Positions 51,954 to 60,841 of a stretch of DNA of 64,000 nucleotides are shown here, piece after piece. Position 1 is the first letter of the stretch. Every line of letters begins with the position of its first letter. Made by a program: the position numbers and the translations under genes. The stretch covers positions 72,591 to 136,590 of the forward strand of contig NZ_PGVH01000033.1 in assembly GCF_004168585.1 (NCBI RefSeq). Direction: 5' to 3'. This DNA comes from Shewanella sp. OPT22 (GTDB lineage Bacteria > Pseudomonadota > Gammaproteobacteria > Enterobacterales > Shewanellaceae). The notes below the pieces were generated by a model. The model saw nothing but the letters and a program-made list of their open reading frames with translations, was not told where the DNA came from and did not search any database.

Positions 51954-52952
51954 TCACTCGCTTTGGGCTTTCTTTAGATTTTCTTTCCGCTGGCGACGAT
52001 CTTTAATTACTTTATTTACATCACTGCCAATGTGTTGCTCATTTCTTGCTGCGGCCAATTGAACTTGTTTTTCACGCTCAATAAAGCGTTGACGTTGTTC
52101 GTGAGAAATTTTATCAATACAATTTGGGCAACTTACACCTTTCACATAGGCTGCACTTTGCATATCAGCCTGAGTAATCGGTAATCGGCAAGCATTACAT
52201 TGTTGATATTGACCCTTTTCTAAGTTGTGGTCAACGGCAACGCGATTATCAAAAACAAAACATTCGCCTTCCCACAAACTTTCGTCTTGTTTTACTTCTT
52301 CAAGATATTTTAAGATGCCACCCTCAAGGTGATACACCTCTTCAAAACCTTGCTCTTTCATGTATGCCGTTGATTTTTCGCATCGGATACCGCCAGTACA
52401 GAACATGGCCACTTTCTTGTGCTTTTTAGGATCAAGATTTTCTTCAGCGTATTTAGGAAACTCTCTGAATGTTTCTGTCTTTGGGTTTACAGCATTCTTA
52501 AATGTGCCGATCCCAATTTCATAATCATTTCGAGTATCAATCAAAGTAACTTCAGGATCTGAAATCAGAGCATTCCAATCTTGAGGCTTAACATAAGTCC
52601 CCACGACTTCATTAGGATCAATTCCTTCAACGCCCATGGTCACAATTTCTTTTTTCAGCTTAACCTTAGTTCGATAAAATGGAATTTGCTGTTCGTAAGA
52701 AAATTTGGTGACAATGTTATCTAATCCATTTTGAACATCTAACCATGCTAAAAGAGTTTTAATTGAGTCATTTTTTCCGGCTACTGTGCCGTTAATGCCT
52801 TCACTAGCAAGTAGCAGAGTTCCTTTGATTTCAAGCTCAACCATAGTTTCTAAAAGCAAGGGTTGAACTTCTTGATAATTAGGTAGGTTTACAAATTTAT
52901 ATAAAGCACAAACTGTGATTTGTTCATTGGTTTGTTGTGGTGAAACTGACAT
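51954..52952 (-). CDS. trhO: tRNA uridine(34) hydroxylase (rhodanese-like)
   Basis: 332 residues from the ATG at 52952, with GAGGAAG right upstream; the frame extends 84 bp further but without a better start. YceA/TrhO pattern: [48 protein letters not shown], then the rhodanese domain [23 protein letters not shown] and active-site [38 protein letters not shown], and a Cys-rich tail ([15 protein letters not shown]). Makes 5-hydroxyuridine at the wobble position in some tRNAs using oxygen. A perfect FNR-type site lies 84 bp upstream. Confidence 0.95.
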   Translation of the reverse strand: MSVSPQQTNEQITVCALYKFVNLPNYQEVQPLLLETMVELEIKGTLLLASEGINGTVAGKNDSIKTLLAWLDVQNGLDNIVTKFSYEQQIPFYRTKVKLKKEIVTMGVEGIDPNEVVGTYVKPQDWNALISDPEVTLIDTRNDYEIGIGTFKNAVNPKTETFREFPKYAEENLDPKKHKKVAMFCTGGIRCEKSTAYMKEQGFEEVYHLEGGILKYLEEVKQDESLWEGECFVFDNRVAVDHNLEKGQYQQCNACRLPITQADMQSAAYVKGVSCPNCIDKISHEQRQRFIEREKQVQLAAARNEQHIGSDVNKVIKDRRQRKENLKKAQSE

Positions 52953-53035
52953 AACTTCCTCATTGCTCGCTGGCTCGTAAAGCCAGTGCATACTTGTTTC
53001 GATAAAACGTGTGTAAATTGATAGGTATTTTAACA

Positions 53036-53049
53036 TTGATCTAGATCAA
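53036..53049. promoter_or_regulatory. FNR-type binding site upstream of trhO
   Basis: TTGATCTAGATCAA matches the FNR/EtrA consensus TTGAT-N4-ATCAA exactly. It lies 84 bp before the trhO start, in the promoter region. TrhO uses oxygen, so control by an oxygen-sensing regulator is plausible; CRP is a less likely binder (no GTGA arms). Confidence 0.6.
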
Positions 53050-53487
53050 TGTTTACCGAGATTTAAGGCAAAACTATATCGCATAAATATTGTGAGTAAT
53101 TGGTGGTTGATAAAAAGCAAAAATTAATTTTTTAATGAAATGCTGCAGCGAGATTTTGAAGCTCTGTGAAATGTTTTTACAGTGAATGTTGAATAGTAAC
53201 TTCATTAATTAATATAGGATATTACTTGTTTCTTTACTTCGTCGAAATCTCATTAGCCCCTCAATTAGTATTTACGCATGTCGCACTGTCAAGCTCTGTA
53301 ATGGATGAAGCAATTTACAAACTTGAGTAAATACTCGGCACTTAGTTCATATTTTACAGAACTCTATTTTATATTAATTAGTTATAAGTTATGTTACGCA
53401 TGCTACAAGGAAGTGTTAGCGTTGAAAAATAATAATTTTTGACTCTGCGTTTCCTTAAAAAAGTATTAACAAAAAAGGAATTGCAAG
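53050..53487. other. Intergenic promoter region before the exported-protein cluster
   Basis: About 440 bp, very AT-rich, between divergent trhO and the first lipoprotein gene. No open frame with a start and ribosome-binding site was found; it should hold the promoter of the eight-gene cluster. Confidence 0.5.
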
Positions 53488-54189
53488 ATGAAAAAAGCGT
53501 TACTCGCGACCCTGATCGTTTCTCCCCTCATTTTTGGCTGTGTATCAACTAACGATTCGGCTGGCAGCATTGATAGAGCTAAAATCATCAAAGAACTTAC
53601 AACAAAAATGGATGATCTTGGCTATGACTCTGTAAAAATTCAACCTGGTGTAGATGAGTTTTTAAATGTTTCAGCAGCTATCTTAAAGCGTCAACGCAAT
53701 GTAATGGAACAATACCGCCAGCTTCGACTTAATCATACTGATGTGCAAGCTTTCTTAGCCGCTCATCAAGGTAAAACGGATGAAGAGCTGAAGAAAGCAA
53801 TCGTTGATTTTGATGCAGGTGCAACCAATCAAGATGAAAAAATTGCCCACAAATTAACAGCATACAATGCTGCAAGTGAAAAAATTGTCGATTCTAACAT
53901 TCAGTTAGCTACTGACTTGACTGTTGAAATTGCAAAATCTACTTATATCCTTTCTCAACATGGTACGGCTGTAGCTAAAGCAACTGCTATGAATTCAGTG
54001 GGTTCGCTTTTATCTTCTTTCAGTAGTGACGATAAGAAAAAAGACGATTCAAAAGATTTAGGCAAGGCACTTTTGAAAGCTAAAGATCAACTATCGCTAG
54101 CAATGGATGCTAATGAAATCATTTCAATTGAACAAGATACAATTGAACAGATTGAAAAACTACAAGCTGAACAAGAAGCTAAAGGCTAA
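53488..54189 (+). CDS. Lipoprotein, first gene of the exported-protein cluster
   Basis: 233 residues. Lipobox IFGC (Cys18). The mature protein is almost all helical: residues 55-140 have heptad-like patterns (AAILKRQRNVMEQYRQLRLNHTDVQAFLAAHQGKTDEELKKAIVDFDAG), a middle section of small residues (TAVAKATAMNSVGSLLSSF), then a Lys/Asp patch and a Glu-rich helix (SIEQDTIEQIEKLQAEQEAKG). It resembles a structural lipoprotein. AAGGAA lies before the ATG; 8-bp gap to the next gene. Unknown family. Confidence 0.8.
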   Translation: MKKALLATLIVSPLIFGCVSTNDSAGSIDRAKIIKELTTKMDDLGYDSVKIQPGVDEFLNVSAAILKRQRNVMEQYRQLRLNHTDVQAFLAAHQGKTDEELKKAIVDFDAGATNQDEKIAHKLTAYNAASEKIVDSNIQLATDLTVEIAKSTYILSQHGTAVAKATAMNSVGSLLSSFSSDDKKKDDSKDLGKALLKAKDQLSLAMDANEIISIEQDTIEQIEKLQAEQEAKG

Positions 54190-54197
54190 ACATTTTC

Positions 54198-55094
54198 ATG
54201 TTTAAGTACCCTATCGGTCTTTTAATCTTACTCACTTGTAAGCTTGCTTTTGCATGGCCAGAAATGGACATGCAACAGTTTCAAGATAACGGCTACATAG
54301 TGGGAATGGGCGTCGCAGAGTCTCGTGCAGGTGCCAAAAATGAGGCATTAGCAGAGATTGTTTCTCAGTTAAGCATCAACGTCCGTGTCAATCAAACGCA
54401 CAGCAACGTAAAGCGCAACTCGACGACTGAGACGGTATTTAAACAGCAAATTGGAATATCTAGCCTGCCTTTTGAACTGGTTGGCGTGGAAGAAATAGAC
54501 TCCTCCTCTAATAAAAATAACATCGCCGTTGTGCTTGGTATCAAAAAAGCGCATCTCATTAACTCGCTGAAAGATGAACTCAATTTTCTCAGCAAGATTT
54601 CTTTGCCTGATAGCTCAGTACAATATCGCTTTATTCATGCTTTAGAAAACCAAGCTGAGCTGAACAGAGCAGCAAAAATATTGCCCGTACTCGAATTACT
54701 GGATGGAGAACAACGTAAATTATCTTCGACGCTATCGAGACTTCAAACTGATTTTCAACAAGCGTTAAACCAAGTCTCTAGTCAAGTTATTGATAACTCT
54801 TCCCCTAGCGAGCTTATTGCAGCCATAGACAACAAGCTTAAATGGAGTGGTAAAACGTTAATTTGGGTTAAACCACAGCTTAATTGGCGATACGCTTCGA
54901 GCAATCAAATTAAACACGTTCAAGCTCATTTAGCCATCAAGTTTACTCATACTGTCAGCCCATTCAACACATTAAAAGAATACAGCATTATCACTACTGC
55001 TTCAGGCGACACGATTGAGTCAGCTAAAGAAGCGGCCATCAAGCAATTGGTCGACATCGTTAATCGACCTATTCGTCAATGGAACTCTGAATAA
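54198..55094 (+). CDS. Periplasmic LPP20-like protein
   Basis: 298 residues with a signal peptide (MFKYPIGLLILLTCKLAFAW). Residues 30-115 follow the LPP20 pattern: GYIVGMGVAESRAGAKNEALAEIVSQLSINVRVNQTHSNVKRNSTTETVFKQQIGISSLPFELVGVEEID then NIAVVLGIKKAHLINSL. A second similar fold appears at the C-terminus (ITTASGDTIESAKEAAIKQLVDIVNRPI). LPP20-like folds occur in FlgP and other outer-membrane ring or lipoprotein assemblies. Gaps of 8 and 11 bp to neighbours. Confidence 0.8.
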   Translation: MFKYPIGLLILLTCKLAFAWPEMDMQQFQDNGYIVGMGVAESRAGAKNEALAEIVSQLSINVRVNQTHSNVKRNSTTETVFKQQIGISSLPFELVGVEEIDSSSNKNNIAVVLGIKKAHLINSLKDELNFLSKISLPDSSVQYRFIHALENQAELNRAAKILPVLELLDGEQRKLSSTLSRLQTDFQQALNQVSSQVIDNSSPSELIAAIDNKLKWSGKTLIWVKPQLNWRYASSNQIKHVQAHLAIKFTHTVSPFNTLKEYSIITTASGDTIESAKEAAIKQLVDIVNRPIRQWNSE

Positions 55095-55105
55095 TAGGAA
55101 TGTAA

Positions 55106-56233
55106 ATGAAACTGCACAAAAAAATCACTCTTTCAGTATTATCCATCGCTTTACTCGCAGGTTGTCAAAGCACTGCACCATCACAGACTCAGGCGACAAA
55201 AGTATCTAACCGAGCATCGAATGCATTAATCGCTAAAAGTGCTTATGACTTTCGTGATGACGATATTGTTGTACCTTCTTATTTTGACACACAAGGTGTA
55301 GAAAACTGTACATTTAATCCGAATACAGAGAACGAGGGCTGTCCTTTAAAGAAACCCATTGTCCGCATGTATTTTGATGTCGCCAATGTATCAGGTGAAG
55401 GCGAAGGTGTTAAAGCATTAAGAGAGTTTGACGATCATAACCTATTAAAAATGCTTGAAAACCAATTTGCAGGAATTAACCGATTCCGTGTTGTTACTCG
55501 TGATGACGATACTATTTCCCAAGAGCAACAAATATTCTTAGAGCAACAGGGCGCAAAAGCACTTGCAAAAAAAGTGTCTTCTCAGCGTGTCCTTCAACCT
55601 GATTTCGTTGTCAAACTAGACTCGCTAAGAACCGTAAAAAGCGAAGGCAGTATTACCAGCTGGATGGATTACACCCTAGAAATTACAGCCTCCGTACTCA
55701 ACCCGTTTACACGAGAAAAACTGTCACACCCGAATCTTGGCAAAATCCGAGTGAAATCTGAGGACGTCCGAGATCGCTCAGAAATGAAATACATCAAAGC
55801 TAGCAATCGTTATGTGAGTGGCTATCGATATTTTGATGGTGCACACGTCAATGCCATCGTTAATGACATGGCTTCTCGTGGCATCGATATCTTATTAACT
55901 CGTATGCTGTCTGAAATGCCTGCTACAGCACAAGTACTTGGCATAAAAGGCGATCAAATCAGCCTTGATCGCGGCCAAAATGCAGGCGTGCTTAAAAATG
56001 AAACCATGATCATTTTTAGCTACGAGGCAGGATTTGTTGAGCCTATCGGAGTCGCAAGCGTTTCACCATCTAAAAACAGTGCGAATGGAAAAATCATTCG
56101 TTGGAAAAACACTGCTGAAGCTGAGCGTATTGAAAAACTGGCTAAAAAAGGCATTTACCGCCCAGCGAATGGCGCTAAGATATTTGCCGTATCGGTAGGT
56201 GCACCTAAAGACTTTTTGGAGAATCGTACATGA
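55106..56233 (+). CDS. CsgG-like lipoprotein with FlgT C-terminal-like domain
   Basis: 375 residues. Lipobox LLAGC (Cys20). Middle: IVRMYFDVANVSGEGEGVKALREFDDHNLLKMLENQFAGINRFRVVTRDDDTISQEQQIFLEQQGAK, the CsgG/LpoB-like half (VxxR...EQ pattern), then ADYVVKLD-like LQPDFVVKLDSLRTVKSEG. C-terminus: QVLGIKGDQISLDRGQNAGVLKNETMIIFSYEAGFVEPIGVASVSPSKNSANGKIIRW, like the last domain of FlgT. Such lipoproteins assemble rings or activate cell-wall enzymes. Overlaps the next gene by 4 bp. Confidence 0.8.
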   Translation: MKLHKKITLSVLSIALLAGCQSTAPSQTQATKVSNRASNALIAKSAYDFRDDDIVVPSYFDTQGVENCTFNPNTENEGCPLKKPIVRMYFDVANVSGEGEGVKALREFDDHNLLKMLENQFAGINRFRVVTRDDDTISQEQQIFLEQQGAKALAKKVSSQRVLQPDFVVKLDSLRTVKSEGSITSWMDYTLEITASVLNPFTREKLSHPNLGKIRVKSEDVRDRSEMKYIKASNRYVSGYRYFDGAHVNAIVNDMASRGIDILLTRMLSEMPATAQVLGIKGDQISLDRGQNAGVLKNETMIIFSYEAGFVEPIGVASVSPSKNSANGKIIRWKNTAEAERIEKLAKKGIYRPANGAKIFAVSVGAPKDFLENRT

Positions 56234-57597
56234 TAAATAAATCCGTCCTGGCATGGATGGCTGCGGGTTTATCTTTTCCATTAAGTGCAGAAGTAATTGT
56301 ACTTAATGATGGCAGGCTTGAGACACAAGCCTGCGCCTATGGCCGTGGCGCAACCGCAATCAGCAGCGCAAAAGCTCAAGCGGCTTCAGAGCTGGCAAGG
56401 TTTATCAAAGGAAATAAAACTTTAAACAATAATTCCAGTAAAAGTGATGTCACTATTTCTGATGAATTGTCGAATGTTTATGAGTCAAACCGAGAGTTGT
56501 TACTAGAAGGTCTTGAGCAACAAGCATTGACTATCGATGTATCATCCCCTCAGTTACAGGGGAATGATACCTGCGTTACAGCCACACTTGCCATGAAAGT
56601 AAAGTCGTCTAAGCAATCAATCAACTGGGATGACTCAACGCAACATATTGCAGTCACCGTGATTGGTGAAGGATGGCCAAAGCAAGGGAAAACAGCCTTA
56701 AATAATGCTGAAAAAGATGCGTTACAAAGGGCTGTTTCTCAAGTTGTTGGTGTCTGGCTTTCGCAAAATCATGCTCAATCATCGCAAACGACTCTCTCAA
56801 TCCAAAACGATGCCGAGTCAACGACAATGAAGGATATCATCGGTCAACAGCTTTCGATGCACAGTGAAGGCTTAGTTAAAGAGTGGCGCACATTAGACTC
56901 TCAACCTATTGCCAACAATGGAATCCGCTTGACCTTAGATGTTGTGGTTGAGAAAAAGCCTTTAGTCCAACAAACATCACAGCTACTCTCTCAGATTGGC
57001 TCACCTTATGTGAAGGTTGATGCAAAAGAGCCTCTTAGAACCGTAATTACAAACTGGCTGGGTGAACAAGGTATTGAAGTAACACCTTACTCTTCTTTAA
57101 TTGTTAAAGCTGACTCTAGGTTAAAAACAACAGGGAATAACCAGCGACTAGATATTCGAATTAAAGTTAAAGACTTGCATAATGTCTATTCTAGTTGGAA
57201 AAACGAACCTTCATTGCTCTCCCTTCCTAAAGGTAAATCAACGTTTATTGATCTTGTCGATGTTCACTTTGCTGATGAAAAACAATTGCAAGATTTGCAT
57301 CAAAGTTTATTCAAAGGATTCACCCAAGTGGTTGCTCGTGGTGGGCTATCAAGAGAGGTCATTATACCCGCCCAATTCGTGGAGCAACCTGAACAAATTG
57401 CTGCTATTTTTAGCACAATTTCAGGTGTTTCCAACGTTGCAGTTCAAAACAAAAATAACAATATTGTTGTTCGACTGCGCTACAAAGGAAGTTCTGGAGA
57501 GTTGGCGCAAGCAGTTCATTTATCATTGGCTGCAATAGCGGCTAAACCACTACCCAAAATTAACGTTAACAACAATTATACGCTCACTTACTTGTAA
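56230..57597 (+). CDS. Periplasmic FlgT N-domain-like protein
   Basis: 455 residues with a signal peptide (MINKSVLAWMAAGLSFPLSA). Residues about 148-175 (VTVIGEGWPKQGKTALNNAEKDALQRAVSQVVGVWL) match the FlgT N-terminal domain pattern (GxG...A...Al..Av.q..G). A LPP20-like start precedes it (LETQACAYGRGATAISSAKAQAASELARFIKGNK) and two further alpha/beta modules follow (VDAKEPLRTVITNWLGEQGIEVTPYSSLIVKADSRLKTTG; QIAAIFSTISGVSNVAVQNKNNNIVVRLRYKG). With the preceding protein it looks like a split FlgT-like unit outside a flagellar locus. Coupled upstream by ATGA, 9 bp to the next gene. Confidence 0.78.
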   Translation: MINKSVLAWMAAGLSFPLSAEVIVLNDGRLETQACAYGRGATAISSAKAQAASELARFIKGNKTLNNNSSKSDVTISDELSNVYESNRELLLEGLEQQALTIDVSSPQLQGNDTCVTATLAMKVKSSKQSINWDDSTQHIAVTVIGEGWPKQGKTALNNAEKDALQRAVSQVVGVWLSQNHAQSSQTTLSIQNDAESTTMKDIIGQQLSMHSEGLVKEWRTLDSQPIANNGIRLTLDVVVEKKPLVQQTSQLLSQIGSPYVKVDAKEPLRTVITNWLGEQGIEVTPYSSLIVKADSRLKTTGNNQRLDIRIKVKDLHNVYSSWKNEPSLLSLPKGKSTFIDLVDVHFADEKQLQDLHQSLFKGFTQVVARGGLSREVIIPAQFVEQPEQIAAIFSTISGVSNVAVQNKNNNIVVRLRYKGSSGELAQAVHLSLAAIAAKPLPKINVNNNYTLTYL

Positions 57598-57606
57598 GGA
57601 AACAAC

Positions 57607-58902
57607 ATGAAACTACATATTCTAGGACTGGCGTTGGGTCTCTCATTTGCAACTCAAGCAAGTGATGACTTCGATCTCACAGACATGATGCCTGCAACAG
57701 CAAATACACCGATTGAAGGCTCAGAAAACGTAACGGTAAAAGGTGATGTCGTTGTGTCGCCATCCGACGCCAATACCGCTGTCGCAGTTGCCCATCAAGC
57801 ATTGCTTGAAGATGATGAAGATGGCGTAAAAATGATCCAAGTGGGTAGTGGTACAGGGATTTTATCTATCGGTAGTGCAAGTTACACAACATATAACAAT
57901 AACAATGCGACGCTATTATCAAAACGTGGCGCTTACAATAAAGCGTATTTGATCGCCAAAAAGCAACTCACCGAAAATATGAAAGGCGTTGATGTTACCT
58001 GTAGCAACCTTGCAAATACTACTTTAGATGTTATTGATTCTGGTAATGAAGGTGTAGCGAACACAAAAGATACCATGAAAGAAGCGTGTAAAGAGTCTGT
58101 TTCTGGCTCTTTGGCTGGTTTTGTGACTTTTGATGTTAACGATAATACAGAGTCTAAAACCGTTCGAGTTAGTCTAATTTCAACACCTAAAACTCGTGCT
58201 CAGATTTCTAGAAATAGTGGTGCAGTCGTAGTGAATACGGCTCCAAATAGTATATTCAAACAAGTTGTTGCTGACATAAAAAATGGTGTGCTTCCTCCAG
58301 TTGGTGCCAAAGTACTTTCGGATGCCAATACGGGTGAAACGATTCTTTTAGGTTATGGCTCATCCATTATTCGGGGTAATAAAAACTCAAGTGTCGCTAG
58401 AAAACTAAAGGAACTCGCCAAAAGACAATCACAAACACGAGCCAGAGCCGCTCTATTGGCAACCATGAAAGGTGAAAAGGTATACTGGCAAGGCAGCTTT
58501 GACGAAAAGCAAATGGAAGGCGCAACTCAATTTGAATACACAGATCCCGATCTTCAAGATCCACAGCAAGTAAAAGTACTTGATGACGAAAGAACTGAAT
58601 TTTTGAATCAAGTTAAAAGCAGTGATGAGTATGCCACGATAGCTAAAGGAAAGTTACCTGCTGGTGTTAATACTAAAAGTTTCAAAAGCACCGATGGTAA
58701 TTGGCAATACACTGTAGCGGTTTATGCTCCAAGCCTCGAAGCTGCAGCTAAAAAAGCAAACAGCGAAATGGTAGAGAAAATTCAAGGCACTGGCGTTGTA
58801 AGCAATACAGGCCGGAAAATTAAAGCCCACGGCGGTAAAAACGAGAAAGGTGAAAACTCAAAAGCGGCTTCTGGTCAGGTATCAAAAAAAGGTGATCTTT
58901 AA
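57607..58902 (+). CDS. Large periplasmic protein of the exported-protein cluster
   Basis: 431 residues with signal peptide MKLHILGLALGLSFATQASD. Two related alpha/beta parts: residues 75-200 (MIQVGSGTGILSIGSASYTTYNNNNATLLSKRGAYNKAYLIAKKQLTENMKGVDVTCSN... KTVRVSLISTPKT) and 245-385 (ETILLGYGSSIIRGNKNSSVARKLKELAKRQSQTRARAALLATMKGEKVYWQGSF ... WQYTVAVYAPSLEAA). Both have the GxG..S...A...A..A pattern of LPP20-like folds. Low-complexity basic tail (KAHGGKNEKGENSKAASGQVSKKGDL). Stop overlaps the next start (TAATG). Confidence 0.78.
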   Translation: MKLHILGLALGLSFATQASDDFDLTDMMPATANTPIEGSENVTVKGDVVVSPSDANTAVAVAHQALLEDDEDGVKMIQVGSGTGILSIGSASYTTYNNNNATLLSKRGAYNKAYLIAKKQLTENMKGVDVTCSNLANTTLDVIDSGNEGVANTKDTMKEACKESVSGSLAGFVTFDVNDNTESKTVRVSLISTPKTRAQISRNSGAVVVNTAPNSIFKQVVADIKNGVLPPVGAKVLSDANTGETILLGYGSSIIRGNKNSSVARKLKELAKRQSQTRARAALLATMKGEKVYWQGSFDEKQMEGATQFEYTDPDLQDPQQVKVLDDERTEFLNQVKSSDEYATIAKGKLPAGVNTKSFKSTDGNWQYTVAVYAPSLEAAAKKANSEMVEKIQGTGVVSNTGRKIKAHGGKNEKGENSKAASGQVSKKGDL

Positions 58903-59627
58903 TGTTAACCAGCTTATTGCTGCTGACATTATCAAGTCATTCTGTTGACTTTAACACGCCCAGTACCATTGAACATCGCAGTGCTTTTTTTCTGAGCCAA
59001 GCGAATGAAGATGGGGCAAGGGTGAAATTGTTAAAGTCTTCGGCTAAGCCTGCTTTAGAGCAGGCTTGCCGTAAAGCGTTAACCTTGCCACAGCAGCGAA
59101 CAATTAAAACTCAACTGGCTAAAACGCTCGTATTGGATATTCCTGACAATATCAACTTTATTGATGCTGAAATTAATAATTATCAACAGCGAAAGATCGA
59201 CGGTTGGTTAAACTGCACTGGCACAGTCAAAGTTAAATCCGTTAAAAATAATGAAGCATTTTTAGCGCTAAAGTTTGCTTGGTTTTTAGTGAAAAACAAA
59301 CAAAAAGATGCGTTAAAAAAGGTATTACAAATACCACTCAATAACGCTGAAACTAAAGCCGATGCTATAGTATTAGTCGCAGCTCATTCGCAGTTAAGCA
59401 TTGCATTGAATTATTTAGATAATGACCTTAAATCTAAGCAGCTTAAACTTGAAGTGTCCAAAGTCGCAGCCGCCGAAATATGGTTAAAAGCAGAGAGGTT
59501 AGAACAGGCGCTATCGATATTATCAAATTGTGAATCTGGGCAATGTTCGATGCTGAGAAATAAAATTTTGCATGAAATGGAACTGTTGGAAAGTGAACAG
59601 GCTGACGATTTGAGCAGCTACTTTTAA
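58902..59627 (+). CDS. Helical-repeat exported protein of the cluster
   Basis: 241 residues. Short signal-like start (MLTSLLLLTLSSHSVDF). First half contains an alpha/beta part with Cys residues (EQACRKAL, DGWLNCTGTVKVKSV); second half is all-helical, like TPR/SEL1 repeats (AFLALKFAWFLVKNKQKDALKKVLQIPLNNAETKADAIVLVAAHSQLSIALNYLDNDL, WLKAERLEQALSILSNCESGQC). Possibly a scaffold. Coupled to the previous gene by overlap. Confidence 0.72.
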   Translation: MLTSLLLLTLSSHSVDFNTPSTIEHRSAFFLSQANEDGARVKLLKSSAKPALEQACRKALTLPQQRTIKTQLAKTLVLDIPDNINFIDAEINNYQQRKIDGWLNCTGTVKVKSVKNNEAFLALKFAWFLVKNKQKDALKKVLQIPLNNAETKADAIVLVAAHSQLSIALNYLDNDLKSKQLKLEVSKVAAAEIWLKAERLEQALSILSNCESGQCSMLRNKILHEMELLESEQADDLSSYF

Positions 59628-59656
59628 TCATGAGTTTACGTTAGGGAAAACAAACT

Positions 59657-60838
59657 ATGGGATTCAAACGATACGCTATCATCACACTAATGCTGCCCTT
59701 GCTTATGGCTCAAAACGCATTAGCAAACGATGATGAAGAATTTAAACAATTCTTAAAACAGCAACAGGGCGAATTCTCTCAATTCCAACAGCAGCAACTC
59801 AAAGAATTCGAAGACTTTGTTAAAGCATGGCGGCAGGCTGAAAACGAATATAAGCAAGCGATCAGTCAGAAATGGCGGAAGGTAGAATTACCCAGCAAAA
59901 AAGTTTGGGTGAGTTACAGCGAAGATCTAAACACAAGAACCAGTATTGATTACGATAAAGGCACTGTAAAAGTGGAGTTTCGTAATCCATCTGCTCACTC
60001 ATCCAAAAACAGCGATGCTAATAGCAGTAAACTTGAAATTAATAAGGCAAAAGTTGAGCTATATAAACTGGCAAACCAAACTCCGATGCAAGCGTTGAAA
60101 AGCGATCCAGTTTATATTCGCACGACAGAAAAAATCACATATAACACCATCGATGATACTGAAACACAGGCGAATGCTTCACGTTTATTAGCCCCTGTTA
60201 TGGTTAAAAAGCTTATCGAAACTCAGCAGCCAAACGTTGATGTTCAGCCTGAGGTGACTTCAATTGTTTATACACTACCTAAGAAAAGCTTGCCTCAAAA
60301 GGCTAAGCCATTTTTAACTGAAGTCAATAAACAAGCTAAACGTTGGAATGTTGATCCTGCTTTATTACTTGCAGTCATTCATACCGAATCAAGTTTTAAT
60401 CCCATGGCACGCTCGCCCATTCCTGCGTTTGGTTTAATGCAGATTGTGCCATCTACCGCAGGTAAAGACGTTAGTGCATTACTTCATGGTGAACCTTTAC
60501 TTTTGTCGCCTGATTACTTGTATCAACCACAGAATAATATCGAAGCTGGTAGTGCCTATTTACATATTTTAGATCAACGCTATTTCAAGTCGGTGAGAAA
60601 TGAAGAGTCGAGAAACTTACTCTGTATTGCCGCCTACAACATTGGGGCGGGTAATGTCGCTAAAACCTTAACAGGCACAAAGTCTTTAAGCCGTGCAGCG
60701 ATTGCAGCTAACCTGATGTCACCTGAACAAATTCACCAAAAATTATTGCGTGATCTTCCCGCTGATGAAACTCGGAATTACCTGAAGAAAGTTCTGAAGC
60801 GTTCTAATGATTACCAACAATCAATAAAAGGAATTTAA
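59657..60838 (+). CDS. MltC-like lytic transglycosylase (SLT domain), soluble periplasmic
   Basis: 393 residues. Signal peptide without a lipobox (MGFKRYAIITLMLPLLMAQNALANDD), unlike the lipoprotein MltC. An N-terminal MltC-type domain (EFKQFLKQQQGEFSQFQQQQLKEFEDFVKAWRQAENEYKQAISQKW, then VWVSYSEDLNTRTSIDYDKGTVKVEF) and the SLT domain WNVDPALLLAVIHTESSFNPMARSPIPAFGLMQIVPSTAGKDV with catalytic Glu in HTESSFNP, plus AAYNIGAGNV. Cleaves peptidoglycan glycan strands. Inside this cluster it could open the wall for an envelope-spanning assembly. Confidence 0.9.
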   Translation: MGFKRYAIITLMLPLLMAQNALANDDEEFKQFLKQQQGEFSQFQQQQLKEFEDFVKAWRQAENEYKQAISQKWRKVELPSKKVWVSYSEDLNTRTSIDYDKGTVKVEFRNPSAHSSKNSDANSSKLEINKAKVELYKLANQTPMQALKSDPVYIRTTEKITYNTIDDTETQANASRLLAPVMVKKLIETQQPNVDVQPEVTSIVYTLPKKSLPQKAKPFLTEVNKQAKRWNVDPALLLAVIHTESSFNPMARSPIPAFGLMQIVPSTAGKDVSALLHGEPLLLSPDYLYQPQNNIEAGSAYLHILDQRYFKSVRNEESRNLLCIAAYNIGAGNVAKTLTGTKSLSRAAIAANLMSPEQIHQKLLRDLPADETRNYLKKVLKRSNDYQQSIKGI

Positions 60839-60841
60839 CCT

